In this document: positions 36,733 to 49,299 of the stretch, piece after piece
How positions within the stretch are numbered: position 1 is the stretch's first letter
Layout of the letters: every line of letters starts with the position of its first letter
From: Atrina japonica
Taxonomy: Eukaryota > Mollusca > Bivalvia > Pterioida > Pinnidae
Assembly (NCBI GenBank): GCA_030159075.1
Contig: BROG01000466.1
Coordinates: 25,001-89,000 of the forward strand
Reading direction: 5' to 3'
DNA length: 64,000 nt
Made by a program: the position numbers and the translations under genes
The notes under the pieces: model-generated
What the model was told of the DNA's origin: nothing
The model's database searches: none
Seen by the model: the letters and a program-made list of their open reading frames with translations, nothing else

Positions 36733-38006
36733 AAATGTGATATCCCCATGTTTGTAAATACCAACACAGATCAGTTCAATGAGCGATGTGGCCCATGTTT
36801 CAAAGATTTACTTAGTCATATCCATCCGCTGACATCAACTGCTTGTGGAGTTCCTCAATTTTACCTGATCTATTAACGCATGCTAAAACCAGACCACTAT
36901 TGTCTTTATGATTTGCATTTACTTGTGTCGTTTGTTGGTACTTATTTTTTATTCGCGACTACTTTTTTTACTGTAATGAGGTGGAAGTGAATGGACTAAA
37001 ACGGTACAAGTGAAATTTAAAGATATAATGATAGCGTAAAAAACAGTCAAGCACTCAAAAGTATTTCAAAAGCCACGAAGATGTGTGTTGTGCAGACTTA
37101 ATACTATGTAACTAATACATAACAATATTGTAATATTGTCGTCTTTCACTTGATAAAGGCCAAAGGGCCGACAATTTGTGAATATGGAGTGTTTTACTGT
37201 TTTTGTCGAATATCTATACTTCCCTTTAGAGGACATTGAATTTTATATAATGCTATAGCAGATACTTTGATGTTAACATGTACGTTAATCGTCTTAGAGA
37301 CGTATCGATTAAACAAACAAGGAAATATTATTTTCTATGCTTATTGAGTTGGCCAATTTTTCTTGGTTTTAGTGTAACCGTATCTGTCCGGAATTAGACA
37401 AGACTGGTAAATGTCTTAACAGTTTCCTCATATGCGATCTAAGATGCATAGGCGTAGGAACCAGGTGGGGTCAGCCCTCCTTTTTTCACGTACATTTTTT
37501 TATATTATCATCACGTCTGGAATTCAGAAAAAAGGCTTTCCAGAGCTTTTAATTAGGGCTTTTATATGACTACATATCGGTAAAGATATTTTTGTTTGCG
37601 TTTTCTCAGCATGTATGAATATAGATTTATTAGTAAACAAAATTTGCATTGTATGAAAATGTATACGATTTTCCTTTGTGTTATTATCAGCTAAAAATAT
37701 GAAAATTTAATCATCAATGATATCCAATTCTTTAAACATCATGAACGCACCATTTGCGCGTGTACGGCGTGTTGCCCCCCTAATAATAATTTAGAAAAAA
37801 ACCTGTTAGCTTTATTTATCGCTACCCTGATAAATCTGTCAATTTAATAAAATGTCTGGCCGGAATAAAACCGAGTCGCAGAGACTTGTACTTAAAACAA
37901 TTCACTATATTCACAATACGTATACAGCATTTAAGTGGAAACAATGTACATTGTTTCAGAGTTTTGAAGTGCTGTGTGTATTTCAAACTAAACTAATGAA
38001 GCCTTA

Positions 38007-38080
38007 TTGACAGAAACCATCATCTTTGTCATTTATCTTGACTATATTATGTCCATAATATTTACTATGAAGGCAAAGGA
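38007..38080 (+). repeat. Dispersed AT-rich motif, copy 5 (diverged)
   Basis: TTGACAGAAACCATCATCTT shares its flank with copy 4 (26720), followed by the weakened core TATATTATGTCCATAATATT. Confidence 0.45.
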
Positions 38081-38469
38081 AATCCCACTGTATTACAACT
38101 GAAACAACGAAGCACTAATGTAACCTAACTGCAACTCTACAATCACATAGAGTTGTTCCAAAGTAAAGATAAACAATGTTAGAGAATCGTAATAACTGCT
38201 TCATAATGTTTGTTACTGTAGACTAAAATGAACTAAAATAAATTGAAAACTGCGTTACAATTCCTATGTTTATTTTGTTCTTTCTATACTTATGTTATTT
38301 TTTGGTTTCCATGGTACCGTTGGTTGAATTTTGAATTCGTACAACACTAGTGAGTACTCTTAGACGGAACTGACAAAACCTTTAGGTTTAAAATTGAACT
38401 TTTCCTTCTAAGACTCCCATCATCTTTCTTTCTTGACTGCTGATTGTATTGTTTAGTGACAGGAATACG

Positions 38470-38655
38470 AGACACGCTGGAACATTAGTTGATTATGTGA
38501 GAAAGTTTGCCAGTTTACTTGGAAAAGGTCGTCGTCTCTTCCCGGGTACATTGTAACCTAGTCCTTTCATTCCAATTAAAATCTGACCGCTACCATGTTA
38601 TAATTTAAGGTGTCCTAAACACTATTCAAACAAACAAACAAACAAACAAACAAAC
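38470..38655 (+). mobile_element. SINE family 2, 3' part with (CAAA)n tail
   Basis: AGAAAGTTTGCCAGTTTACT, TCGTCTCTTCCCGGGTACAT, AAAATCTGACCGCTACCATG and a tail of about seven CAAA units (38628-38655). No tRNA head is present, so it is 5'-truncated. Confidence 0.65.
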
Positions 38656-38689
38656 AATTGTTTCACAGTATCAACATCGTGTAAGATTG

Positions 38690-38895
38690 AAGACATATTA
38701 TTATATGAAAATTTCAGATGCCAAAGCACTAATCTTCAAAATGTCCAGGATATATTATTTACTAATCTGATAAAAATTGAACAAACACACACCTCTGTCA
38801 ATCAAGAGGTGGGATCAGGTGCCATGAATGAGTAAGCATCCCCTGTTGACCGGTCACACCCGCCGTGAGTCCACAGTCAAATTGAAGTAAAATAA
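38690..38895 (-). mobile_element. PLE 3'-end fragment
   Basis: Reverse complement of the shared block: plus strand ATTTCAGATGCCAAAGCACT, GAGGTGGGATCAGGTGCCAT, CCCTGTTGACCGGTCACACC and CGCCGTGAGTCCACAGTCAA. Confidence 0.65.
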
Positions 38896-41002
38896 GTGAG
38901 GAACATTGACATCAAACGCGTTTTTTTGATAGCCCTGTATCAATAATTTGTCAGTGAGTAGTTTACCTCGGTATATGAAATGTTCATATGTTGAACAGGC
39001 ACTGACATATCGGATCATAAGTGAAATATAAACGCCATATACAGGTGATTGTGGGGCAATTGTAAAGCAACATTAGCCTCTAACAAAATAGCTTGATGAA
39101 AGTATAAAGAATCATAGATTACCGAATACGGAAATTAAATTTTCAATGTAGTTGTCAGAAATAATTCCCATGTTTCCAATAAATCATACTTTTCCTTATC
39201 ATTCATTCAAGGGATAAGGAAAGCTCCAATGGATAAGGAAACATCAATAAAAATAATACTAAACTTCAGCTTTTCAACAGAAATCGATTTGTTGAGAAAA
39301 AGACAAAACTCGTTCTCTTCTCTAATTCAAGTTGTCTACTTTACTTTTATAATTCCTGTAAGTGTGGTGACTAAGGAGTGGGTTGTTTATTCTATGGACA
39401 TTCCAATATCGGACATAGTTTGACCGGTTCACCAGGAAGCCACGATGTAAGTTTATTGAATTCGCCATATACACCCTTCACGTAACAGATCAATGCATTG
39501 TCATCCTCACACCTCAGGAATCTCAATAAAAAGGCTGGTGTTCATTGGAATGGTGTTTACCTAAGAAAAACTCACGAGGAAGTTGGAAGGCAATATCATT
39601 GGCTGATTTATTCAAATTTGATTATTACTGTTTGGACACAATATCTTAAATTTTATAATCAAGAGACCATCCCACTTATCGGACTTTGTTTAGTGGATTT
39701 CTAAAGGACATTGTGATCTTGTGCAGATTGACCAGGTTCTGTGGTCAATATGTCATTAATGTTTAAGCTTATGATTTTTGTAAATACATCATAACTTAAA
39801 CTAACGTGCATATTAAGTTTTTTTAATGTGTGATATTTCAGCATTATTTTGACTAAGTCTATACACAAAACTCAAATTGTCCATAACATTATAGATTTCT
39901 ACCCGCCGCTTCTTACCTGTGGTGCTGGGATTATTTGAAATAATACAGTGGATATATTTGTTAGTAAGATATTTTTAGAAAAGGGGAATAAGTAAAAAAA
40001 AACAATCAGACCTCCCAACGTGTTAAACGCCATAAGCCATGAGGTCCAAGAGACAGTATACAAATATGGTGATAAATGTACAAAGGCAGATGTAAGGCAA
40101 ATACAGATATGAGATCAGGTGACTTGGAGGAGTGAGAAGCAACTGTTCACCAAGCACATCCATTAGAAATCTCTACAATCAATCCTAGAACATTCCTGTT
40201 CAAAATCGATATACACGAATCGACAGCTTTGCTTTTATCGAACAGGTAACTCAACTTTTCAATTAGTGAATCATGATAATTGTACACAAGCTCCTTATAC
40301 CGGCCATAAAGTTCGCGAAATGTTAACTGTAATCGTCATTCCTCATACTTTGCGGTAACAACTAATCACTTAGTTAAAAGCATTGATAGGAGACCATAAA
40401 AACAACATTTCACGGCGATCAACTGCATCACTCAACTGTCTACCTTCATTACCGCTGCTTCAATATGCTTCACAAGTTTATTCATTTAATTGTACATCTC
40501 CAACAACCCATAAGAAATCCCTGTCCATATTAGCATACATATTAATTTACAAAATGTATAAAAAATAGATATTTTAGCAATTGTTGAAAACATCTGTGCG
40601 TCAGTACAGAAATTTACCATCTGAACCAGTTCATCCATTACTAATTCATTACCAAATACAAAGAAATCAAAACCCTCAGTAATGTCAGATTTGTCCTATC
40701 GCTGATGAATTAGTCGTCGATGTGTTTTGAAGGCTGATCATGAAATCCTTTCACTTACAATGGAAATAAATCATCGACGATAAAAATGATAAATTATTCA
40801 ATATAAAGTACACCTTGGTAGACTTTTATAGTAACATTCAATGTTTCTAAATTTTACATGGCAAAATCAAGATTGCAAGACGGAAATAAACGCAAAAAGT
40901 ACAAGAAAGGTAACATCAGTGTATATTATGTTACAGTGTGCAAAAGAAACTTTGGAAACTAAAAGTACGCGTCATTGGTTTACGCTGGTAACAGTTATCT
41001 TT

Positions 41003-41004
<2 letters not shown>

Positions 41005-41064
<60 letters not shown>
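41005..41064. repeat. (CA)n microsatellite
   Basis: About 29 CA units, followed by a short (TA)n at 41082-41097. Confidence 0.95.
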
Positions 41065-41075
<11 letters not shown>

Positions 41076-41371
41076 GAGGAATATATATATATATATACTG
41101 CCATGCGCAAGACATTTTTTTAAACAACAAACTTATAGACTGAGACACTAGAAGGATCCCAATTACGCCAATAGGTCCATCAAACTTAGCAGTAGTATAT
41201 CAGGTAATTTCATTTGAGGATTAATGATGCAAAAGGGATAAAGCCCTACCTGGCAACTTGGATAAAAGTACAAACAGAAAAGATGACATACTACGGGCAA
41301 GAGAATTGTACAAGTAATAATCGTAAAATATACCTTCTAATGAACAGAATACGGAGAAAAATTTAAAAGGG

Positions 41372-41520
41372 GCATAAGCTGTTTTTTTTTATCTTTCCTT
41401 TTTTATAACTTAGATTGACATACACGAAAAACGAGATAGGAATAGGCATAAACATTCTTAAATTCCTATATATTTTGTGAAAACTGCTTGAGAAACCTAG
41501 TTTGGCAATTATTTGCCTGG
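41372..41520 (+). repeat. Dispersed GGGGCATTA repeat, copy 2
   Basis: AAAGGGGCATAAGCTG, a T run, AGGAATAGGCATAAACATTC and ACTGCTTGAGAAACCTAG; matches the order of blocks at 13729-13900. Confidence 0.55.
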
Positions 41521-42039
41521 AGTTTAGCACTTCAACCTTACTATTTGTATATGCATACTGGACCTGACCTTATTTCTACAGAATATATAGGAATATAAGA
41601 TTTTTATGCCTGTAATTATCTCTTGATAAATACACAGAGGGTGACTTATGCAAATATTGCCGTTAGAAGAGGGGTAAATTAACGTATTTATCTACAGTTG
41701 GTCATAAACGAAAATGTCACGTGATTTGCAAAATAGGATATGTATATCATCGTATGCACAGGTATGAAACAAATACAAAAGATTATTTAAAGTGTTTATA
41801 GTATTTATAGACATTTTGAACCAAATAAATTGTGAATTATTTGTAAGAATAAATCAGTAAGTTCCATTTATAAGAAATGTATTTGTTAGAATGACGTATA
41901 TCTGTTAGTTCTGTGTAGCCACGGTCTCTACATAGTTTGTCTTTTGATATGGACAGAACAAAGCTTACATAAGTAACGTTAAACAATAAGGAATCGTAGT
42001 GATAAATATTTTCCTGACAGGTAAGTGGGGCCACTGGAC

Positions 42040-42964
42040 ACATATGTATTACACACCAAAATCACATTAATATGTTAAACCTAGATTTTCTCAGTTAAAG
42101 TTAGTTTTTTCCCAGTTAAACCTAGTTTTTATCAGTTAGACCTAGTTTTTCTCAGTTAACCGAGTTTTTCTCATGTTAATTTGGGTTACGAGTTACACAT
42201 ACATTTTCTTATTTTTCACGTTATCAATATTAACTGGGGGAAAAACTAAATTTAACTGAAAAGTATGTTTAACTGCGCCAAATACTCATTAATGTATTTG
42301 TGGAGCAATTAAAGTTATTTTTTGCTCAGTTAAACTAAATTTTTCTCAAGAAAAACTAGGTTTAACTCAATTTGGTCCAGTTTAACCTATTTTTTCTCAT
42401 TTAATACCTAATTATCTCCAGTTACTGAGGGTTTACTTAGAAAAACCTGGTTTAACAGGAAAAAAGCAAGGTTTAACTGAGAAATTCTAGGTTTAACTGA
42501 CAAAGCACACCGCAGTTACAAAAATGAGTAAAATTTAATCAGTTTTTTCTCGAGATGAACCTAGCTTTTCTCAGTTAAGACTAATTTTTCTCCTGTTAAA
42601 GTAGGTTACGAGTTCACCCTATTTTTAACCAGTTAATCCTAGTATTTCTCGTAACAAACACTAACTGGAGAAAAAATGGGTTTAACTGAGAAAAACTAGG
42701 ATTTACTGCACCATAATCATATTGATACTCATTAATGTGATTGTGTCGCAGTTAAAACTAGTTTTTCTTAGTTAAACTAGGCTTATCTCGAGACAAACTA
42801 GGTTTAACACATTTTTGTGATTTTTGTGCAGTTAAACATAGTTTTCCTAGGTTAAACTTATTTTTTTCTCGAGTCAATGTGAGTTACTGAGAAAAACTAG
42901 GTCAAACTGAGAAAAACTAGGTTTAACTCATTAATGTCATTTTGGCGTGCCATACATATGTATT
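42040..42964. mobile_element. Foldback/MITE-like element built of GTTAAACCTAG units, with flanking 11-bp direct repeat
   Basis: The body at 42051-42953 starts ACACACCAAAATCACATTAA and ends in the inverse of GGCACGCCAAAATGACATTA, i.e. diverged terminal inverted repeats. The interior is a minisatellite of about 20-bp units (AGTTAAACCTAGTTTTTCTC) that alternate in blocks of direct and inverted orientation around spacers such as ACTCATTAATGT. The direct repeat ACATATGTATT flanks it (42040-42050 and 42954-42964). No coding capacity. A worn relative is at 3480-3880 and an 81-bp relative at 55432-55512. Confidence 0.75.
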
Positions 42965-43023
42965 CTTCTTCATCACCTAGGACCGATATATCATTTCAAC
43001 ACATCGTTAGCGGAAAAAAGACT

Positions 43024-43122
43024 ATGGCGTCAAAATACGGGCCTTACACGATAGATATGTTGAAACCTAAGTTGAATAGAAGAAATGCAAAAATGTCGGG
43101 CGTAAAAAGAGTTAATTGAGAG
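43024..43122 (+). pseudogene. Frameshifted N-terminal exon with a SAP (DNA-binding) domain
   Basis: ATG at 43024 opens MASKYGPYTIDMLKPKLN and RRNAKMSGVKRV, which fits the SAP pattern (hydrophobic - LK - L - RG-like - SG-K - L-ER). The expected ...LIER ending is broken: the bases read GTT AAT TGA GAG before a good donor GTAAGT at 43123, and restoring LIE would need two more bases. SAP motifs bind scaffold/AT-rich DNA and occur in many chromatin proteins and in SAP-bearing mollusc transposon proteins, the more likely source here. It lies inside a WDR86 intron in the opposite orientation, 60 bp from the foldback element, with no partner exon seen. Confidence 0.5.
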
Positions 43123-44507
43123 GTAAGTTTGAAAAATACAAAGCATTAATATGCCTAATACATCGATCACTTATATTGTTTTTCAATCAAACCATGTTTC
43201 CCCCACGATTTGGTTTATATGATATCGAGAAAAAAATTAGTGATGTCCATTGCCAAGCGTTAAGCGAGGGAAAGTAGTCACTTATTACTCTGAGTGGCGA
43301 ACGAAAAGAAGAAAGAATAAGGCTATTTTGAGTTATCTACCCTGGTTCTACCGGATACGAACACCAGAAAAATGACAATGTTGATTATAAAGCTAACATT
43401 AGCGATCTATAGTTATCTAATTAGGTGGTAAGAGAGTTGGTTAGTTTGTAGGAAATGGGAGGATATATTTTTATTGCAATGATTTATTTTATGTGTCTTA
43501 TCATTCGTGCAATCAGAATTGCATTTTACACCTTTATAACAAACGAAAAAAAAATCATTCTGAGCGAGCAGGTAAAAAGAAATCAATGAAAGTCATAAAG
43601 AGCTATCAATTCTCACCACATATTATTGCCTCGAGGTTTAGAGATGAAAAATCGATCGGAATGTTATTCTAAAGTGACATCGAACTCCAATATAATCCTT
43701 TGTCATATGTTTCTAGCCCATTTTAACAATGGGGTTTTATTTGATCGAGTAATTCTACGAACATGGTACAAGGACTTTTCGCTAGAGTATGCATTGTCTA
43801 GATTGTATTTTATCTACATTTAACCATACTCCATACAGCCGCGATATTGTAGTTTTAAAATTACAAGTCTTGACTAAGTTTATTTCATGACAACCCTTTC
43901 AACCCATTGTCCATACTGGGGTCGTCCAAACACTATTGAATGTAATGTATTTTCTGAATACCTGTAGTTATGAGAAGGTCGTATTGGTCAAATACAATAT
44001 ACTTGCAGTTTTGAGATGGTTCTTTTATACTTGGTGTATCCCCCTTGGCTTCGAGTACTCGGGAGTAATTATTCTTAATACATCTTCTTCTCCTTGCGAT
44101 TAGTTGCAATCAATCAATTATAGACAGGTACTTTACAGCATTTTGGTGATGAAATATGCCGCTTTACAGAACGACATGAATTGAGCTTATTTTCTATTAC
44201 AAAATGCCTATGTTCATAGTTAAAAATGTTAATTATTGCGCTTTAATTTTATTTTAAGGTTGAAGTCGATGGGTTTCCCTGGAACATTTGCGACGGGCAT
44301 GCTAACTGGAGACAGACTCCTTCCTGACACCTGGTCCCATCCCGTTTGGGATTCAATTTTGTTCTTCGTGGTATTATATACAATCTGTCGTATTCTAATG
44401 GACTTCGAATAACGAATATCCATTGGTACTTCCAAATGTTTACTTCCAATTAAGATGCATCAGATAAATCAAACGTATGGTACCGATAGTTCCTTCTACA
44501 AACGTTT

Positions 44508-44740
44508 ACATCGGAGTCGACTGGTTAGAGCATCGCCCTTTCAACCATTAAATTCTCATTTCTTGCCGGCTCGGTTCGAGCCCGGCTGGAACCTTAGTTG
44601 ATATCGGGGGAAATTTTGCCATTTTACTTGAGGAAAGCCACTGTCCTCTTCAATGGTTCAGTACTACACCATTTAAAACTGGCTGCCACAATATAACTGA
44701 AAATTATTTCGACCTAAAACATCATTCAAACGAAAGAAAC
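44508..44740 (+). mobile_element. tRNA-derived SINE (family 2)
   Basis: GGAGTCGACTGGTTAGAGCA (box A) and GGCTCGGTTCGAGCCCGGCT (box B), followed by GGGGGAAATTTTGCCATTTT and ACTTGAGGAAAGCCACTGTC. The best preserved head of this family in the window. Confidence 0.75.
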
Positions 44741-45066
44741 GGAAAAAAAGAATCATAGGGCTCCTTATATTGTTTTAAATTGTTGTCAAGTTTTGTTAAA
44801 CTTAAAACGTACCAAAAACTAGTTTCTCGGAAATAACCTTTCAAAGGCCACTAGCATGGCCGCTCGTTCTTGAATTAGGGGTAGGGGGCGCTAAATATTA
44901 TTATCACGTAAACTTCTTAATACGTATTTGTTGAGTTTAATATACCTACATAGACTGAATAGCCATGGTATTCAATGCAAGGTAAACATCTGAGCGAAGT
45001 CGTCTGTAGGCGTGATTCAACTGTATACGTCGTCTAGTTTTCTGTATAATGGTGACGAGTTTGAAG

Positions 45067-45185
<119 letters not shown>

Positions 45186-46149
45186 AGTTGAAATAGTACA
45201 TGTATGTATACAATAATTATATATTGAATTAAGGGAACTCTGAGGGTTCAAGAACAAACCAGGAAATTACGATGGTATTACAGTAATGTATAAAAATGGC
45301 GCTGATGTTTTGTTTCACATATGAGTGCCGGAAAAACTACTCACTCTCCCGACATGATTAAGTTATGATCAGAAAATAAATGCTCCACATGTACTCTTGA
45401 TATTTTCCCTAATGGGATGTCTGTATTTATCAACAAAAGTGCCGTTTGACATTCAGTTTAATTCTGGTCGAATTGAAGTGGACTCCAAATGGACTCCTAA
45501 ATTACCAAAATGGACTCCTAATTTTGTAGTTGTGGGAGTCCATGGACTCCTCATTTGAAAATCCCAGGGAAAACCCTGATTATATATAATATATATATAT
45601 ATATATATAATTGAATGTATATGGGAATATGGGAATATTGTAATTTCGAAATCGGTTTAGTTTAACCGTCGGTCCGTATTTTTCGTGGATGAAAAAAAAA
45701 AATAAATTCGAATTTAGATTATCTAACATTCCGGATACCTGGAATTAATAGCGGTGGTCCCGTGAATTTGAAATAACGAAATTTCACTCATTAACAAACC
45801 CATCACTGTTTCTACAGAATATTAGATGATTGCTACATTGAGATCCCTCTTTTTTCAAATAATTTTTATTATCCGTCGAAATAAACCATTATATCAAATT
45901 ATTTTTAAACAAACGTTTTATTGAAAGAAAAATTCATTCCCCTTCTGTTTGAATAAATCCGGGTATATATATACCTTGATACATATCTGGGTTAATAGCA
46001 GGGTATGAGTGTACACGATTATTACTTAGATATAAATGGTCTTAATGTTGACTTCACTTCAGAATCTTTATTTCTCGACGTTTAGCAATGATATACTTCA
46101 ATGGTTCTTTTTTAGGTAATGAACTCATCAACTTTAAAATAGGCCTATT

Positions 46150-46206
<57 letters not shown>
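46150..46206. repeat. (GA)n microsatellite
   Basis: About 27 GA units followed by a short GCGC/GCAC stretch. Confidence 0.95.
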
Positions 46207-46207
<1 letters not shown>

Positions 46208-46849
46208 CGCGCGCACGTGCACACGCACAGAAATACCAGATTTACACATTTTAGCAACTACTGTTGTTTTTGTCCCTATATATTCATTCTTTTGTAAATC
46301 GCAAATTAGTATAACAATAAGTATAACTATTAGTATAACAACTTTAAAACAAACCAGTTGGCAATCATGGTTTAAACCGTGTGTTCAGGAGTCTGATTAA
46401 TATTTAATATTGAAAAAAAATGAAAATTGCTGCGCTCCTTACACTACACGATATCATATATTATTAACAATATTTTTAAATTAATTATAAGGTGTGCTAG
46501 CATTGTTATATGTATAAATGATACAGACATAATCAATAATATACGTAGCTAGGTATGATTTAAAACACGTGTACAAACACAAACGAAACCAAGGCGGCTT
46601 GGCCTGTTACAGTGACGGAAGTGGAAATCAAACAATAAAATATACGCCATACCGATTAATATGCTCAATTGCAGACTTCAATATACGTACATGATAAGTA
46701 AGCAAAGAAGCAAACGAAATTCTAATTTTGTCCATTTTGTTTTTTGTTTTTTTTCAGTTAAGTCAATAGTGGGACATACCATCATAGAAAGCGGCACTGT
46801 CTTACCCCACCCCAGCCCAGTTGATAGAGTAGGCCTACGGAATTAGAAT

Positions 46850-47099
46850 TTTGAATAGTGTTTTCCGCCACACTTAACAATTGTTTAGTTATATGGTCAC
46901 GACCAGTTTTAACTGATAGGTGGAGTCGAGAACCCATTTACAATGTACCTGGTAGGAGATCAACATCCTTCCGCAAGTAAACTGGCAAACTTTCTCACAA
47001 AAATTAGATTAGGTCACAGTGGGGCACGAACCTGCGCTGAGCAGAAGTGAGAAACTACATGGTTCAAAGCGTGATGCTCTAACAAATCGGAAGCCCCTG
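46850..47099 (-). mobile_element. tRNA-derived SINE (family 2)
   Basis: Minus strand: CCGATTTGTTAGAGCATCAC (box A region), GCGCAGGTTCGTGCCCCACT (box B), AGAAAGTTTGCCAGTTTACT and GTACATTGTAAATGGG; ends near AAAACACTATTCAAAA. Close to full length, 200 bp inside WDR86 intron 1. Confidence 0.7.
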
Positions 47100-47305
47100 A
47101 TAGAGTAGGGATACTGCCATAATATGCAATTAGAATCAAATACATGAGCAAGTATAAACTGTAAATTATGTTCAGCCCGGGTACAAAGATGACAGATCAT
47201 TTAATCTCAATTGGACAAATTACATCCCTTGGTTGAAATGAGTTTTCAGTTTTATGCACTTTGCTTTATAAATTTAATCATGCAGTTAATACATTTCGTA
47301 CTTAC

Positions 47306-48064
47306 CTGCATACATATTACAGATCCTGTGTGTCCGACGAATTCTTTTAGTTTCTCTCCCTTCAGTAGATTCCAACTGAAGACCGTGTTGTCCGTACCCC
47401 CGGTGAAAAGAACTCGCCCAAGCGCATCTGTTGCCATGCATGTTATGGCCCCGGCATGACCTTTGAAAACTGTTAAGCACTGTCCTGTTTCGAAATTCCA
47501 GGATCTGGCTGTGGAATCAGCCGACCCAGTAATAAGTATATCCTTAGTACCGTCCAGGTCCATGTCGTCATCAGCAACTTCCTCATCATCGGCGGGGATA
47601 AATATTAGGGGATAAACACCCCTCTTATGACCTCTAAATACTCGCAAACATTCGCCATTGTCAAAATCCCAACAGCGCGCTGTGCGATCGTAGGAACTGG
47701 TAAAAATAAAATCTCCGGTACAGATCATTCTATAGATAACAGAGGTGTGTCCCCGGCAAACGAGTACACACTCACAGGTGCTGACATCCCATTTTCTTAT
47801 GGTTTTGTCAGCACTTCCGGTCAGTACGTAACAATCCTCTATCAAAATGCACGTGATATAATCTTCGTGCCCATGTAGAATACCAATACATTCACATGGA
47901 TCGGTCTTGGTGCACCATAATCTAAGAGTTCGATCTTCACTGCCAGTGGCAAGGACAGATCCATCTTCACTTAGTGCCATACAGTTTATACCCTTGTCAT
48001 GAGCCTGTATACTCTCAAGAAGTGTATTTTTGGCGTTCGCCTTTTTCGATCCGCACCCACCCAT
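47306..48064 (-). CDS. WDR86: WDR86-type WD40 protein, exon 1
   Basis: ATG at 48064-48062 in good context (A at -3, G at +4). The exon runs 253 codons to donor GTAAGT after 47306, phase 0. The N-terminus MGGCGSKKANAK fits an N-myristoylation signal (Gly2, small residues, Ser6, basic 7-8) with Cys4 as a possible palmitoylation site, so the protein is probably membrane-tethered. WD repeats: 1 (about 19-60, GSEDRTLRLW), 2 (65-103, GSADKTIRKWD), 3 (105-143, SSYDRTARCWD), 4 (145-200, GSADSTARSWN, with an acidic loop PADDEEVADDDMDLDG at 158-172), 5 (202-242, GGTDNTVFSWN) and the start of 6 (244-253). Human WDR86 as I recall it starts MGGGGS and shares repeat order and the HTSI/SSYDRTAR blade; the assignment rests on that. 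The other exons are at 32585-32720, 29184-29287 or 28264-28367, and 21327-21524. Molecular role unknown; WD40 propellers act as binding platforms. Confidence 0.93.
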
Positions 48065-49250
48065 GATGTGAACTTTAAGATGGGTACTTACTCAATTTTT
48101 ATCAATAAAACGTTTATGTCTGTCACAGAAACTCGTGTACCGACCGTGCCATCACGAACCTTCTACATCACTATCATGCGAGTCCATTGTTTACTCGATA
48201 CCAAAGAAAACAATAAAATCCGTATCGTCCTTTATGCTGCAGGTATTTTCCCAAGAATTGTAAGCGAAGATCCTGAATTCTCTAAACAACAGCTATCCAA
48301 TATCTACCGGAGTCCACGCGATTATAACAGACGGTTTTGTGGTGGCTCACCAAACCATCAACTGTTTGTTTCTTGCTCCTAGGACGTGGAATGTTAACAT
48401 TGTTGCTGAACTCGGGACAGCTTCGATCAACACAGTTTCAATCGGAATAGAATAATAGTCATTTACTCTGAGATCAATAATTCCTATTAATTATTTATTC
48501 GATCCAATTGCTTTTAAGCTACAAAATCAATACCTCTCGAATCTCATTATGAATGTACCTGTACAGGTGTAATAAAGTGTATTTCCTAATGATAATTTAG
48601 TTTCATCAACATTTACAGGTAACTGATCAAATTAAAGATGACAACATTTTGGTAATTCAGAGTTTGTGATGTTCTCAATGGCGTTATAATTTGATGTTTT
48701 AATACAATCTGATATTTCCAGTTTGTATGATATTTCTGTAAGATCTATTTATATTTGTATGTGTGCTGTTTGCTTAGGCTGTATTGTTTGTGTATAGATA
48801 TCACCAGATATATAAGCCAAGTACCAAAATAAAGATGTATGCTATGGACTGCTGAAACTAGAATGACATACATGTCTTAGGTTACCATGGACAGATATTT
48901 GTCATGGTTGTACGACACGTCTAGAATTGATCTACCAACTCCATATGTAAGATGACACATATGTTGACGTACGCTATGGACACTAATACAGCGAAGGATC
49001 TCTATCATACCACACCTACCAAGACACGGTACCCCGGGACTATGAGTATAGTGAAAAACACGTGTCTGATGACTGTACAAAATAAGCTCATAATTTAGTT
49101 TTGTCTTCACAGCACTAGAATCTCGCCCAAATCCTCCACCAAAGCAATGCAAACTTGTTTGTTCACCTGACGTCAACGTATTAAAAAACCTATCCTCGTC
49201 TACTGTCTGAATTGTTTTGGGCGAGTTCTTTATTCTTTTTTGCTTTTAAT
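48065..49250. other. WDR86 5' flank and intergenic sequence
   Basis: Should hold the WDR86 promoter and 5' UTR (minus strand). No TATA box, CpG island or upstream intron can be placed with confidence. The open frame at 48877-49176 (minus) shows no recognisable domain. Confidence 0.4.
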
Positions 49251-49299
49251 TATTCATTTTTTATCTATCTACCTATCAATCCATCTATTTGAGACACCA

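Noticed and set aside
44235..44460. Segment with CACCTGGTCCCATCCCGTTT and TTCTAATGGACTTCG considered as a PLE end
   Set aside because: Only short similarity to the PLE terminal block; partly similar to 385-425 instead. Family not resolvable.
48885..48945. Plus-strand MDRYLSWLYDTSRIDLPTPY followed by GTAAGATG, possible start exon
   Set aside because: A good-looking donor after a short frame, but no signal, domain or downstream partner exon; the minus strand is also open here (48877-49176). Not enough support.
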